From the NCBI GenBank assembly GCA_036435485.1, contig JAZHRN010000139.1, positions 4,712,001 to 4,776,000 on the forward strand: a stretch of 64,000 nucleotides of DNA, read 5' to 3'. Under the pieces are notes generated by a model. The model was not told the origin of the DNA. It did no database searches and saw nothing but the letters and a program-made list of their open reading frames with translations. The position numbers were made by a program, and so were the translations under genes. This DNA is from Saposhnikovia divaricata (lineage: Eukaryota; Streptophyta; Magnoliopsida; Apiales; Apiaceae). This document shows, in pieces, positions 19,315-31,023 of this stretch; position 1 is the first letter of the stretch, and every line of letters begins with the position of its first letter.

Positions 19315-21613
19315 TGATAAGTGGATTTTTATCCACTTGGATCGCTTCATTTTGGCTTAAATTGATCGCTTGTATCTCAAGTATTTGTGTGTTTTAATAT
19401 GTTTTGTGTAGCTATGCAGGTTAGCAAATTGCCAGCTATGATTGTTGATTTCCGTTGGTCTTGGAGTTTAAATTGAGCTTTGGAATGAAGGATGGTGAAT
19501 TTCCCTATGCTACCATGAGGATTCATAATTCAAAAATTGAAGAACGGGAAGTGGCAAAAGAATCGGAAGAGAAAACAGAAGTTAAATGAGCAAATTGTGG
19601 GAAATTCGGATTTGCCGGTAGGTTGCGCAGTCTACTTTGTTTTAGCTATATCTGGAGTTCTACAAGTCCGTTTGAGGCCCGTAAGCTGTCCACGCGAAGC
19701 TTGGGAAATTTTCTACAACCTGGACAGAAGGCACGGCGCGGCAGCGCCATGTTTGAGCTTGATTATGGCGCGGCAGCGCCGTATGCAATTCTATGGCGCG
19801 GCAGCGCCGTGTTCCTACACAGAAGTGGCGTGGCAGCGCCGGCTGTTCTGACGGGAAAATCCTGATTTGCTGATTTTTCGAGATAAAGTCAGAAAAATAA
19901 AATTCCTTCCGAACTACTTGCACTTGGAGGCCTATATAAAGGAAGAAAAACCCTAGAATAGAGGGAGGTCTGACCACGTATTGTATTGATGGAGTTTTGA
20001 AGCACGAAGAAGCGAGGGAGAAGATAGTTTTCAATTTATTCTTGTATTCTTCCTAGTTTGTGGATGCTTGGTTTGGGTGTATTCCTTAGAACCCTTGTTA
20101 TGTATTTAAATCATTATTCGTTTTCTTCTATCATGTTTACATTGGAACCCATGGTGACGATTAGTTTGATTATGAACTAATTCGTTGTCATGGGGTTTTA
20201 GCGGATTTATTCATGAAGTTTATTTGTTGAATCTTCTCGATGCCTATAGTGTGATTGATGTGATATCCTATCATGGTTGATTTAATTCGTTACAGGAGAG
20301 TAGCTAACTCCTGTAATTGTGTGTTAATTCTTATTGAAACGAAAGTGTATCTAAGAGTTTAGAACTTGCCATGCTAGCATAGGTTTATGCGTGAGAATAT
20401 CATTCATAATTAGTGTCGTAACTCTAACGTTTTATGACGACTATGTGATCAATTGAATGCTTGTACTTCAACCATTATGTTTCAATCTTTATAGACATAT
20501 GGAGATTAGGCATAATTGGGAGACTAAGTGATTTCTATCTTTATTGTGGATGTTATTTAGGATGGTATTTGTGCAACGAAAGTTGGCTTATATCAGTTTT
20601 GTGTATTCGATCAGGTATTAACAAATCACATGAAAAGGCTAGAGAAGTGGAGACTATAGATGGATTGTTTAATGAAGTTAAAATCCCATGTTTTATTCGC
20701 ATAAGTAATTCGATATAATTCTTAGTTCAAGTAGTTGATAATTAGTTACAGGGTTCTAAAAATCGGTAACTCGGTCCGAGTACTCGGCCGAGTACTCGTT
20801 TTGGACCCCTAAACCGATCCGAGTAGTGACTAATCGGACCAAAAACCGGTTTTTGCTATAACTCGGTCAAGACTCAGGTTGACTCCGAGTAATCGGGGTC
20901 AAACTCGGGTTTGACTAATTTTTTTTTTTGCTAAGTATTAAAATATAATTTTTATTGCTCAACTTATAGACTATAGTTATAATCTAGATTCGGCCCAATT
21001 AAAAGTCCTCTCTCTCAAAGATTCTATACATACACTTATATCACGTTTTAATATTATTAATAATATTAATATTATTACTTGGACACATGTACACTAAAAT
21101 TAGAATATGCAAAAATTTCAGAAATCTAGTATATTTATAAAAAAAGCTCTAAATATTATTAGTAATATTAATATTATTACTTTTTAGCAGGGTTGTAATA
21201 ATATTATTAGTAATATTAATATTATTGTTAAGTTTTAAGTTTAACACATGTACACTAAAATTAGAATAAATACATATAAATTATGAGGAAAAAAAAGTTA
21301 AAAAACAATATCCGATTAGTAGTCCGAGTACTCATTCCGAGTACTCGCCGAGTTTCCGATTACTCATTTTTCTGGACCAAAACCGAGTTGGTCCGATTTT
21401 CGATTTTTACAACCTTGATTAGTTATAAATCTTAGAGTAATTGTAGTGATAAACAAAAATCCAATTATTAATTTGTCGTAGCATCGAATAATAATCATAC
21501 ATTGGTGAGTGAATTAACTAGACAATACAACGAGTCCCTGTAGGAACGAATCTTATTTGCTATCTATATTACTTGAGATCACGTGCACTTGCGTGTTGAG
21601 TTTGGTCGTAATA
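19315..21613 (+). repeat. Element C 3' LTR, interrupted by a MITE
   Basis: Matches the 5' LTR on both sides of the MITE at 20749-21417. Without the MITE and its duplicated 8 bp it would be about 1622 bp. The MITE is absent from the 5' LTR, so it arrived after C inserted. Confidence 0.92.
20749..21417. mobile_element. 669-bp hAT-type MITE in the 3' LTR of C
   Basis: Flanked by ATTAGTTA on both sides (20741-20748 and 21418-21425), an 8-bp target duplication as for hAT elements. Ends are imperfect terminal inverted repeats: CAGGGTTCTAAAAATCGG on the left, and CAAGGTTGTAAAAATCG reading inward from the right. Near both ends the word CGAGTACTCG and its variants repeat. No coding capacity. The uninterrupted target is visible in the 5' LTR at about 14688, which confirms the boundaries. 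Confidence 0.9.
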
Positions 21614-21618
21614 TAAAT

Positions 21619-23260
21619 CACGCAAGCGTACGTGGTCACAAGTAATATATTAAGTCAGGTTCGTTCCCACAGAGATCTGGTTAGGTTTTAATTCAGTTCA
21701 TGCACCTATGCAACAATGTATGGTTTTTATTCACTGCTAAGACAATGAACAAGACTGGGTTTAGATTAACTATAATTAACTAAGAAACAAATTAACAAAA
21801 CTAAGAATTAACTAACTAACTAACGAGAATTGGAATCGAATTACTTATGCAAGAGAAAACATGGGATCCTAACTTCATTAAATACTTTACTTAGATCTGA
21901 CGCCTTTAATCACTATATGCAATGGTTATGATATCTGATCGGACAACACGAAACAAGTATAAGCTACCTCTCGGTATACTAACACCAAAGTACCCATACA
22001 TCCACAAAAGAGATAGAAGATGAATAGACACCAATTATGTTTAGACCCTATATCTCTATAAGATTTGAAAACATAACGGTTTAAGCACAAGTTATCCATA
22101 TTGATCACATAGGGCAGCATAATATCTCTATTTACGCTACAAATCATGATGTTAAAACATCAACCTATCCTATGCTAGCATGGCAAGTTCTAAATCTCAA
22201 GATCCACTCTCGTTTCGCAAGAGATTAACAATTCAATTTAGATGTTAGCTACGCATCTAAAAGCATTAAGAATAACCATACAAGGATACCAATTATACAT
22301 CACACACAGATCTTTAAAGCATCAAAATACTAAAGCTCCATAAATAAATCCGTTAGAATCCCATGACAATGATTAGTTCGTAATCGAACCTCTCGTCATC
22401 ATGGGATCTGATGAAACCATGATAAAATAAAGTATGAAAAGATACAAATAAACCTAAGTAATTGATATGTAATGATGTGTTTTTTTGTCCCCCAAGATGT
22501 GTATTTATAGCCCCAATTTGCCTCTCCATCAAGCAATTGCCGTTTTAGAGTTGGAATAGGAGTATGGCAATTTCCGTTCTTGAATGAGAATAGAATTGCA
22601 AATTCTATGTGTAGATCTGATTCTGGAATGTTCTAGCCGCCAAGAGCAATTACCATACTTATTAGAAGTAGGTTTTATAGCAATTTCCTTGTCAAAGTTG
22701 AATTTATGCAGTTCGGCACATAATACGTTTCCTAAACTGATTCGGTTTTGAAGGAAAATTTGTAACTGAATTTTCTTCAGCATTTCTTGGCCGTTCTAGT
22801 TGTATTTAGACATCTGAACCACTTTATAATAAAAGAGAATTCCGTTATCTTCACGTGGACTGTAAGATCGTCCAAAACGGACTTATAGAACTCAAGATAT
22901 GGCCCAAACAGTGAATCAGAATTTTCAGGATAAAAATTCAGAATTTCCAGCAAAGACACCGTGCCGCAGCGCGTTCTCCAGGCCGCAGTGCACCCTGGTC
23001 ACTGTTCAATTTTGCAGAAAATCTTCTCCTCTTCGCGTGAGCTGTAAGATCGTCAGAATCGGACTTGTAGAACTCCAGATATGACCAAAACAGTGTAGAC
23101 TGCGCAGCCGACCCGGAAAATCCAAATTTTAATCAAATTAACCTCCAACTCTCTTAGATCTGCAAAACTCAATGAAAACACATTAAACACACCACATACT
23201 TGAGGCTAAGTAATCAATTTAAGCCGATATGGAACGCTTTAAGTGGATATAAAATCCACT
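21619..23260 (-). repeat. Element D 3' LTR (main part)
   Basis: Continues the 14 bp left at 13249-13262. On the reverse strand the boundary with the interior is damaged: where GGGGGTGTGATAA is expected between the purine tract and AGTGGATTTT, about 13 bp are missing, so both the terminal PPT and the LTR's first bases are lost. TATA-like TATAAATA lies at about 22501-22510 (reverse). Confidence 0.85.
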
Positions 23261-25067
23261 CAAATTTAAACCGATGTTTGTCCTCAAGCATAAACAACTA
23301 ACACTAACTAGTACCACTTCCGTAGGTGATCACGGTTGCATTTGGCATATGCAACAAGCCCTTTAAACCCCTAGGTAGCCCTAGTGGATGAGTAAGGTCT
23401 CGTGAGGGCCTATAGTGAATGTACCCACAAAATCCATTTAACTAAACAATGCAATGCATGAATGCAACTATTATGAAAATGCAAATGATTTACTACTAAT
23501 ACATCACCACACCTTCAAATCCTCTCATGTCATTTCAACTTAAGAATCAAAGTAATAATGCGATGTCTTGGTGTTGAAAGTGCAAGTATTCATATAGTCT
23601 ACTCAATGAACATGCATAAGCTCTCAAAAGCCCATGTCAAATGTATGAATAAGTTAGTAAACATGCTAAGCCTACAAGAGTACATCTTTGAGACAAAACT
23701 CGGGATCTCATACGCAAAAACAAGTAAACACTCACAATCCACTCACAAAAGAATATTCACTCAAGAACAAGGGTAAGTGTATCACTCAATTCCAACAAAA
23801 TCATAAGCATGCTTGACAATTGGTATCAATCTAACTCTTAACACAACATACATCAATGACGATAATCAAAAGGTCTTTATTTTGGTTGTAACGGGGCTAG
23901 GGACAAGGTATGTCAAATAAGCCAAAACAGGTGAAGTGTCAAAAGCTAGTAGGAACTATAATGAATCATACACAACACCCTACTTCCCCCCCCCCACACA
24001 TAATTTTACTATTTTTCTTCCAACAAAAAAAACGCTCGACTAATCGACTAAAGTAGGATCACAATAAACACAAATATGCTCTCATAATATTTTTCTTTCT
24101 TTCTTTTTTCTTCTTTTTTTTTTCATTTTTTCTCTTCTTTTTTTTTCGAGAGCTAAATATAACAAGAATATAAACAATAACAATGATCCCACGATTTTAT
24201 TACACATGCCGACTATCAAGTAAACTACCAAACCCAATGTTCAATATTTCCCCCAAAATTATGACCAACAATAAACCCCTCCTTGCACACCTTATTACTC
24301 CCTTAAGCACTCTACTAGCCTTTGACAATGTGGGTTCAAATTAATGTAAGGCCAATACAAGAAAAAGGTCTAGGCAAGTAATGTGGTATGTCACCGAAAA
24401 AATAGGATTAAGCTCAACGGGTTAACTAATTGATCATGTAAATATGGTGTGGTAATATGGGAAAATATACATGGTTATTCCTATATGCCTTTATCATTTT
24501 TATCGTCAAATAATGTCATGCGTTTCAAGAAAGACCTCAAACAACTGCTAGCAATGCAAACAATCTGTGGACACTCAAGCAAATGAATAAAATTGCAACA
24601 AATATGCAATAAGGCTCAAAAGCTCACTTGGTGGAAAAACATACTCAATCCCAATCAAAAATCTCTCTAATGCACCTACTTGTATTCAAATTATGCAAAC
24701 TAAATCAACTTGCACCTATTCATGTCCTTCTAATTACTCACAACATTCAATAAGTCTACTAGCTTCAACTTACTAGTGTATGTGTGTACACAAGATCAAA
24801 GCATATCACTTCTCAATCAAAAGCGTCAACAACACAAAATTCCTATCAAGCATGGATGCAATTGCAAACTACTATGGACTCACATGATAATAACACGAAC
24901 AAAACATGCATGAATTACAACTAAAATGCAAACATGATATCCTACATGACACATAACTACTATAAACAACTACTATACACTACTCATCCCTTGAACCACC
25001 CCCAAACTTAAAATATTCAATGTCCCCATTGAATGGAAGGTAATACAAGGGATAGTAGAGAACATAC
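23261..25067 (-). other. Element D 3' noncoding region
   Basis: No coding frame. In reverse orientation it holds the hairpin plus purine tract (25034-24999), a purine-tract variant near 24250, an A/G-rich tract (24090-24150), and the conserved hairpin-rich block (23434-23309). Confidence 0.65.
24999..25034 (-). other. Hairpin plus internal polypurine-tract-like site (element D)
   Basis: Reverse strand: ATTCAATG-GGGA-CATTGAAT (perfect 8-bp stem) followed by AAGTTTGGGGG (25009-24999). Confidence 0.68.
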
Positions 25068-26507
25068 CTAACTGTCGGCAGGATCACCCTCCTCGGGCGG
25101 CACCATATCTCTATATGGCCATTTAATTATCTTTTCCGGGGCTACATCCTTGATGACAAGTTTCAGCCTTCTTTGCTCCTCAAAAATGTCAGTAACATTG
25201 TTCTCTTCGCTACCTGACAAGTTAGCAACAATAATAATAGGCAAAGTAGATGATTGACCCAAATATACATACCTCAGCTGATCTGGTGGTTTAAACTCGA
25301 GTTTGGAAGCTTCTTCAACATGATTAGTTTCATTATTAACTACCAAAGACTGATCAAGAGTGGTAATGGACGGATTAGGAACAAAACTGGGTAGTTCACC
25401 AACAGAAGTCTTCATAACAGACTTAGGATCAAAAGAACTCTCCTCAAGTTGAATTTCATGCTTAGAACAAATAGCATTCAATTCATCTAACATCTCATCA
25501 GAAGTAAAATTCCTATACAACTCATGAAGTTCTTTATTACCCCCATACAAAACATCTTTCTCAAGAAAAGACTCAACTGCACTATCCTCAAGATTTGACC
25601 ATGAAACACCCTCATCAATCAGCACCTGATAATCCCAAAGATCAACCACGCCTAGTTCCTCATCTTCCGTATCGGACTTTCCTTGTAAAGTAACGTCTAT
25701 TGGATTTGACTTGCCAAAACACTCTTCCTTCTCTGCCGGAAATTCCAAAAATTTCTTTGGATATGGATGAGGCGGGTAGATCTGATTGCTATTTATAGAA
25801 TGCTCCAGAGAAACTTTTTCAACAGGATTCGTACTCTTTTCCACTTCACCGTCCAACCGCTCAGCTACCAAATCAGATTTCTCAATTTCTGACCCTGCAG
25901 ATTTCTCAACCTGCTGAATATGAACTTCTTCGTTTTCCGTAGCTGCTGATTTCTGATCATTTATAGCCTTTCCAGATCTCAAGGTAACTACTTTCACCTA
26001 TTCTTCGACTTCCCTCTTGCCTGGATTAGCCTCCGTGTCGCTAGGAAAAGTCCCTTGTGGCCTACTCAACAAGGCATTAGTAATCTGCCCAATCTGATTT
26101 TCCAAGGTCTTAAACGATACAGCGTTGCTTTTAAACATCAACCTCAATTCCTTTAATTCAGATTTGTCATAAGTGGAATTCCCAGAACTAGCATATGACT
26201 GTTGTTGCTGAAAACCCGAAGGTTGAAATTGCCACGGGGCATATTGTTGCTGAAAATTCTGGTGATTGTTAGGCTGTGCTCCATATTGTTGACCTTGAAA
26301 CTGCTGATAAGGCTGTTGTGGTTGCAGCATGCCACCTTGATTGTTGCTCCAGCTCACTGATGCACTATAGATGGCACACTGATTTGTCTCATGTGTGCCC
26401 GCACAAAGCTCACAAACATTAGTCACCTGCTGAACTCCATAGTAAGTTAGAAAATCCATCTTTAAATTCAATGCCTTCAACTGAGCTGATATAGCTGTAG
26501 CTGACAC
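25068..26507 (-). pseudogene. Broken gag-type frame of element D
   Basis: One frame of 480 codons interrupted by a TAG at 26000-25998. The first part lacks the capsid domain found in C and begins at the equivalent of residue 270 there (SAQLKALNLKMD), with the Cys/His cluster CELCAGTHETNQC and a Gln-rich stretch. No ATG is suitably placed. After the stop it continues (VVTLRSGK), then acidic sequence, then LRYVYLGQSSTLPII, the segment that precedes RT in Athila polyproteins. It ends soon after at TAG 25070-25068. Protease, RT, RNase H and integrase are absent. This is a remnant with at least two large deletions; whether the second part is translated is unknown. Confidence 0.8.
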
Positions 26508-26619
26508 GTACCTGAAACACCAATGAACTACACAAGATAGGTTAGAAAAACAATCCGAGTCAGTGAACTCTAACGACCACTGATGACAAGCACATAAACT
26601 AAAAATAAAACACCGACGA

Positions 26620-26637
26620 TCCCCGGCAGCGGCGCCA
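26620..26637 (-). other. Primer-binding site, element D
   Basis: TGGCGCCGCTGCCGGGGA on the reverse strand, six bases from the LTR end, as in C. Confidence 0.85.
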
Positions 26638-26643
26638 AAAACT

Positions 26644-28622
26644 TGTTTGCACTAAATCACGCAAGCATACGTGGTCGCAAGTAATATATTAAGTCAAGTT
26701 CGTTCCCACAGAGATCTGGTTAGGTTTTAATTCAGTTCATGCACCTAAGCAACAATGTATGGTTTTTATTCACTGCTAAGACAATTAACAAGATTGGGTT
26801 TAGATTAACTATAATTAACTTAGAAAAATTAACAAAACTAAGAATTAACTAACTAACGAGAATTGGAATCGAATTACTTATGCAAGAGAAAACATGGGAT
26901 CCTAACTTCATTAAATACTTTGCTTAGATCTGACGCCTTTAATCACTATATGCAATGGTAATGATATCTGATCGGACAACACGAAACAAGTATAAGCTAC
27001 CTCTCGGTATACTAGCACCAAACTACTCATACATCCACAAAAGAGATAGAAGATGAATAGACACCAATTATGTTTACACCCAATATCTCTATAAGATTTG
27101 AAAACATAACGGTTTAAGCACAAGTTATCCATATTGATCATATAGGGTAGCATAATATCTCTATTTATGCTACAAATCATGATGTTAAAACATCAACCTA
27201 TCCTATGCTAGCATAACAAGTTCTAAATCTCAAGATTCACTCTCGTTTCGCAAGAGATTAACAATTCAATTTAGATGTTAGCTACGCATCTAAAAGCATT
27301 AAGAATAACCATACAAGGATATCAAATATACATCACACACAGATCTTTAAAGCATCAAAATACTAAAGCTCCATAAATAAATCCGTTAGAATCCCATGAC
27401 AACGATTAGTTCATAATCGAACCTCTCGTCATCATGGGATCTGATGAAACCATGATAAAAACAAAGTATGAAAAGATAAAAATAAACCTAAGTAATTGAT
27501 ATGTAATGATGTGTTTTTTTTGTCCCCCAAGATGTGTATTTATAGCCCCAATTTGCCTCTCCATCAAGCAATTGCCGTTTTAGAGTTGGAATAGGAGTAT
27601 GGCAATTTCCGTTCTTGAATGAGAATAGAATTGCAAATTCTATGTGTAGATCTGATTCTGGAATGTTCTAGCCGCCAAGAGCAATTACCATACTTATTAA
27701 AGTAGGAATTATAGCAATTTCCTTGTCAAAGTTGAATTTATGCAGTTCGGCACATAATACGTTTCATAAACTGATTCGGTTTTGAAGGAAAATTCATAAC
27801 TGACTTTTCTTCAGTATTTCTGGGCCGTTCCAGTTGTATTTAGACATCTGAACCACTTTAGAATGAAAGAGAATTCCGTTATCTTCGCGTGGACTGTAAG
27901 ATCGTCCAAAACGGACTTATAGAACTCAAGATATGGCCCAAACAGTGAATCAGTGCAAATTCGATGTGTAGATCTGATTCTGGAATGCTCTAGCCACCAA
28001 GAGTAATTACCATACTTATTAGAAGTAGGAATTATAGCAATTTTCTTGTCAAAGTTGAATTTATGTAGTTCGGCACATAATACGTTTCCTAAACTGATTC
28101 GGTTTTGAAGGAAAATTCGTAACTGACTTTTCTTCAGTATTTATAGGCTGTTCCATTTGTATTTAGACATCTGAACCACTTTAGAATGAAAGAGAATTCC
28201 GTTATCTTCGTGTGGACTGTAAGATCGTCCAAAACGGACTTATAGAACTCAAGATATGGCCCAAACAGTGAATCAGAATTTTCAGGATAAAAATTCGGAA
28301 TTTCCAGCAAAGACACCGCGCCGCAGCGCGCTCTCCAGGCAGCAGCACACCCTGGTCACTGTTCAATTTTGCAGAAAATCTTCTCCTCTTCGCGTGAGCT
28401 GTAAGATCGTCAGAATCGAACTTGTATAACTCCAGATATGACCAAAACAGTGTAGACTGCGCAGCCGACCCGGAAAATCCGAATTTTAATCAAATTAACC
28501 TCCAACTCTCTTAGCTTTGCAAAACTCAATGAAAACACATTGAACACACCAAATACTTGAGGCCAAGTAATCAATTTAAGCCGATATGGAACGATTTAAG
28601 TGGATATAAAATCCACTTATCA
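26644..28622 (-). repeat. Element D 5' LTR with an internal tandem duplication
   Basis: 1979 bp, TGATAAG (28622) to GCAAACA (26644) on the reverse strand. It is about 322 bp longer than the other LTR because the stretch from 27633 is repeated from 27955 to about 28275. The copies have diverged by several substitutions, so the duplication is not recent. GC-rich words lie at about 28316-28355. Confidence 0.88.
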
Positions 28623-29662
28623 TAATACAACCTTTTTAATTACTAGCATTTTACCCGTACTTCGTACACGGCATTTTATTTAATTTAAAATGATAATACC
28701 AAAAATTTGACAAATTTGTTTGATTTCTTAGAAAGATATTGAATACAGTTATACATGTAATCAATTTTTAGAAAGATATTCTATATAATTTTATAAGTAT
28801 TTAATAAAATAGTGATATACTAAAATTTATATAAAGATTAGCATGCAATTCTATTTTGACAATGTTGAAAATTTATTTAATCCATCAATAATCTGCAATA
28901 AAAGTAATAAATATTTTTAGAAATATTGTTCTCAAATTGAAAACAATAATAAATTGTCTTCATTATTGATAATTTTTTGGTGATCAACTTAGAGGGGTGA
29001 CCAAAAATAAAATTAATGGGAATACATAAACCCATTACCCACGTTATGATAAACAGTACCTATAAAATGGAAGTTGCTTCTGTGGTTCAGGCATGTTAAT
29101 TACTTCAATACTTTATTAGCTTGATCATCACGTAGACCATCTTTCTTTTTATCACTTATGTTGCTGCTATGTAGTCTATCTGTAACTAACATCTTTCTTT
29201 TTATCACTTATGTTGTGGCTATGTAGTCTATCTGTAACTAAACATCTCTCTCTGCTTGTATTCTATATTTATAAATGCAAACTTCTTCTTCTTGTATTGT
29301 ATTTTGTTTTCAATATTTAAAATTATGTAGCTGGAGGAGAAGAGAAAGGTTAGAGGTGCAATCGTAATACTATAGCATTACTGAAAATAAGTACAATATC
29401 ATAATAGAATTTTTTGTTTCAATCTAAATTGGGTCGCTCCAAATGCCGTGTAATGACAAAAAGGGGCATTAAAGAAATAAAGAAGATTAAAAAATGAAGG
29501 ATAATACCGTTTACCAAAAACACAGGTCTCCGCAAGAAGCTCACTTATTCACTTTTATCTTCAAATAATATATCTTTGAGTCTGTTTGTACTTGCTATGT
29601 ATATAAGAAATCTTCTACTCTCTAAATTGTTGGTACAAAAGTGTAACAGTTTCATGTTCATA

Positions 29663-30176
29663 TCACAGAATATTGTAGTTGCAGCTGGATGCTCAATGGG
29701 ATATGGGTCCCTTCGACTCTAAAAGATACATCAAACAAGATAAAAAGTGGGACAAAGGGGGATGTCTCTATGTTAAGGCCAACTTTAATGCCAGCCGTTC
29801 CAGCAATTCTTGATCGTATCATGGATGGGGTGTGCAAAAAGGTGTGAACTGAGTCGCACTTAAAAATGTAGACTGATTCCTTAATTTCTGTAAATCTTCT
29901 TTTTTTCAATCTTTCATATTTCAATACCTAACTTACCAGATAAAATCAGTTATGGAAAACTGCATATTCTTATTTGTAGGTAGATGCAAAAGGCGGGCTT
30001 GCAAAGAAATTGTTTGATTTGGCATATGCTCGTCGATTGGCTGCAATAAATGGCAGTTGGTTTGGTGCATGGGGTTTAGAAAGTCTATTTTGGAACTTTC
30101 TGATTTTTAGAAAGATTAGGACAATTTTAGGAGGCTGTGTTCATTTCATGCTGTCTGGAGGTGCTCCTCTTTCTGG
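29663..30176 (+). pseudogene. Long-chain acyl-CoA synthetase gene fragment (LACS8/LACS9-like)
   Basis: Two exons and an intact intron of a long-chain acyl-CoA synthetase, the enzyme that activates fatty acids to acyl-CoA using ATP. Exon one (about 29663-29841) encodes CSMGYGS, then after a 1-nt frameshift STLKDTSNKIKSGTKGD and TAVPAILDR-like sequence. The intron is 29842-29979 (GT...AG). Exon two (29980-30176) encodes VDAKGGLAKKLFDLAYARRL and ends at LSGGAPLSG, at a probable splice donor. The ATP/AMP signature and the rest of the gene are missing. Resemblance to plant LACS8/9 is from memory of the family. Non-functional as a gene, though it could be transcribed from the surrounding element. 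Confidence 0.82.
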
Positions 30177-30289
30177 TTGCTTATTTAATTGTATAATTTA
30201 CTTATTTTTAATAAAAGAATCTATATTAATAATATATATACACTGTATTTTCATACATGAATTTACTAATACAGTTTAATGGTCACGCT

Positions 30290-30570
30290 CTGGTGAGAAT
30301 GAGAACAGTGAGAACACACATATTCACTACATTTCAAGCTATTTTAAAGGGCCCTGCTAGGGGTATCTTAACAAAAAAGTCTTATAATTCTACCCTCTAT
30401 CCATTCATAAAAACAATTAACAAAACAAAATTAAAATGAGAACAATGAGAATACACATATTCACTACATTTCAAGCTATTTTAAAGGGCCCCGCTAGGGG
30501 CATATTCACAAAAAAGTCTTATAATTCTACCCTCTATCCATTCATAAAAAAATTAGCAAAAAAAATTAAA
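30290..30570. repeat. Tandem duplication of about 147 bp
   Basis: Two adjacent copies start near 30290 and 30437, each with TTTAAAGGGCCC(C/T)GCTAGGGG and ATTCTACCCTCTATCCATTC. Lies between the LACS fragment and the right arm. Confidence 0.8.
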
Positions 30571-31023
30571 AAAATTGCTTGAAATGTGGTCTCATTGTTC
30601 TCCAACATTTACATATAATATTAACTATGAGGTCTCATAGTTAATATAATATGTTCTTGATATTATATGAGGTTTAATGTTTTGGAGTCATTGGGAGTGA
30701 AAGGATTATCATTTCCGCATTTGAATAATGAAGATAATTTATTATTGTTTTCCATTAGAGAACAATATTTGTAAAAATATTTATTACTTTTATTGCAGAT
30801 TTTGATGGATTAAATAAATTTTCAACATTGTTAACATAAAATTGTATGCTACTTTTTTATATAAATTTTAGCATATCATTATTTTATTAAATACTTATAT
30901 AACTATATAGAATATCTTTCTAACAATTGATTATTTATATAATTGCATACAATATCTTTTCAAGAAATCAATCAAATTTGTTAAATTTTTGGTACTGTCA
31001 TTTTAAATTAAATAAGATGCAGT

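Larger units (their letters stand above)
13263..21613 (+). mobile_element. Element C: gag-protease-only Athila-type element nested in the LTR of D
   Basis: 5' LTR 13263-14885, primer site, one 921-codon frame, noncoding region, PPT, 3' LTR 19315-21613 enlarged by a 669-bp MITE. The duplicated target TAAAT (13258-13262 and 21614-21618) comes from the LTR of D: TGTTTGCACTAAAT on the left continues as CACGCAAGCG on the right, as in D's intact LTR (26644). The last base pair of the 3' LTR is mutated (TAATA instead of TAACA). The LTRs differ at about 1% of positions by eye. No RT or integrase core is present, so C is non-autonomous. Confidence 0.93.
13249..28622 (-). mobile_element. Element D: reverse-strand, non-autonomous Athila-type element, split by element C
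   Basis: Read on the reverse strand: 5' LTR 28622-26644, primer site 26637-26620, broken gag-like frame 26507-25068, noncoding 3' region, 3' LTR 23260-21619 continued at 13262-13249. TAATA flanks both ends (13244-13248 and 28623-28627), a perfect 5-bp target duplication. Element C sits 14 bp inside the 3' LTR. The two LTRs differ at roughly several percent of positions where I compared them, so D is older than C and A. No RT or integrase is present. Confidence 0.9.
28643..31023. mobile_element. Element with long inverted arms carrying a captured gene fragment
   Basis: The left arm (about 28665-28985) is the inverted counterpart of the right arm (about 30720-31022); I matched more than 250 bp with perhaps 10-15% mismatch. 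Between the arms lies a broken acyl-CoA synthetase fragment with its intron, so the capture was through DNA. The left end adds CTAG (28643) and a hairpin-capable CCCGTACTTCGTACACGG, which looks like a reverse-strand Helitron 3' end. The right end lacks this. It may be a MULE-like or foldback element, or two Helitron ends in inverted orientation. No convincing target duplication was found. Confidence 0.55.

Noticed and set aside
25068..25997. An independent 309-residue gene in element D.
   Set aside because: It has no ATG start. It directly continues the gag-like frame across a TAG and matches the gag-to-RT linker of related elements.
29663..30176. A functional acyl-CoA synthetase gene.
   Set aside because: Only two partial exons remain, one with a 1-nt frameshift, and the ATP/AMP-binding signature region is missing.
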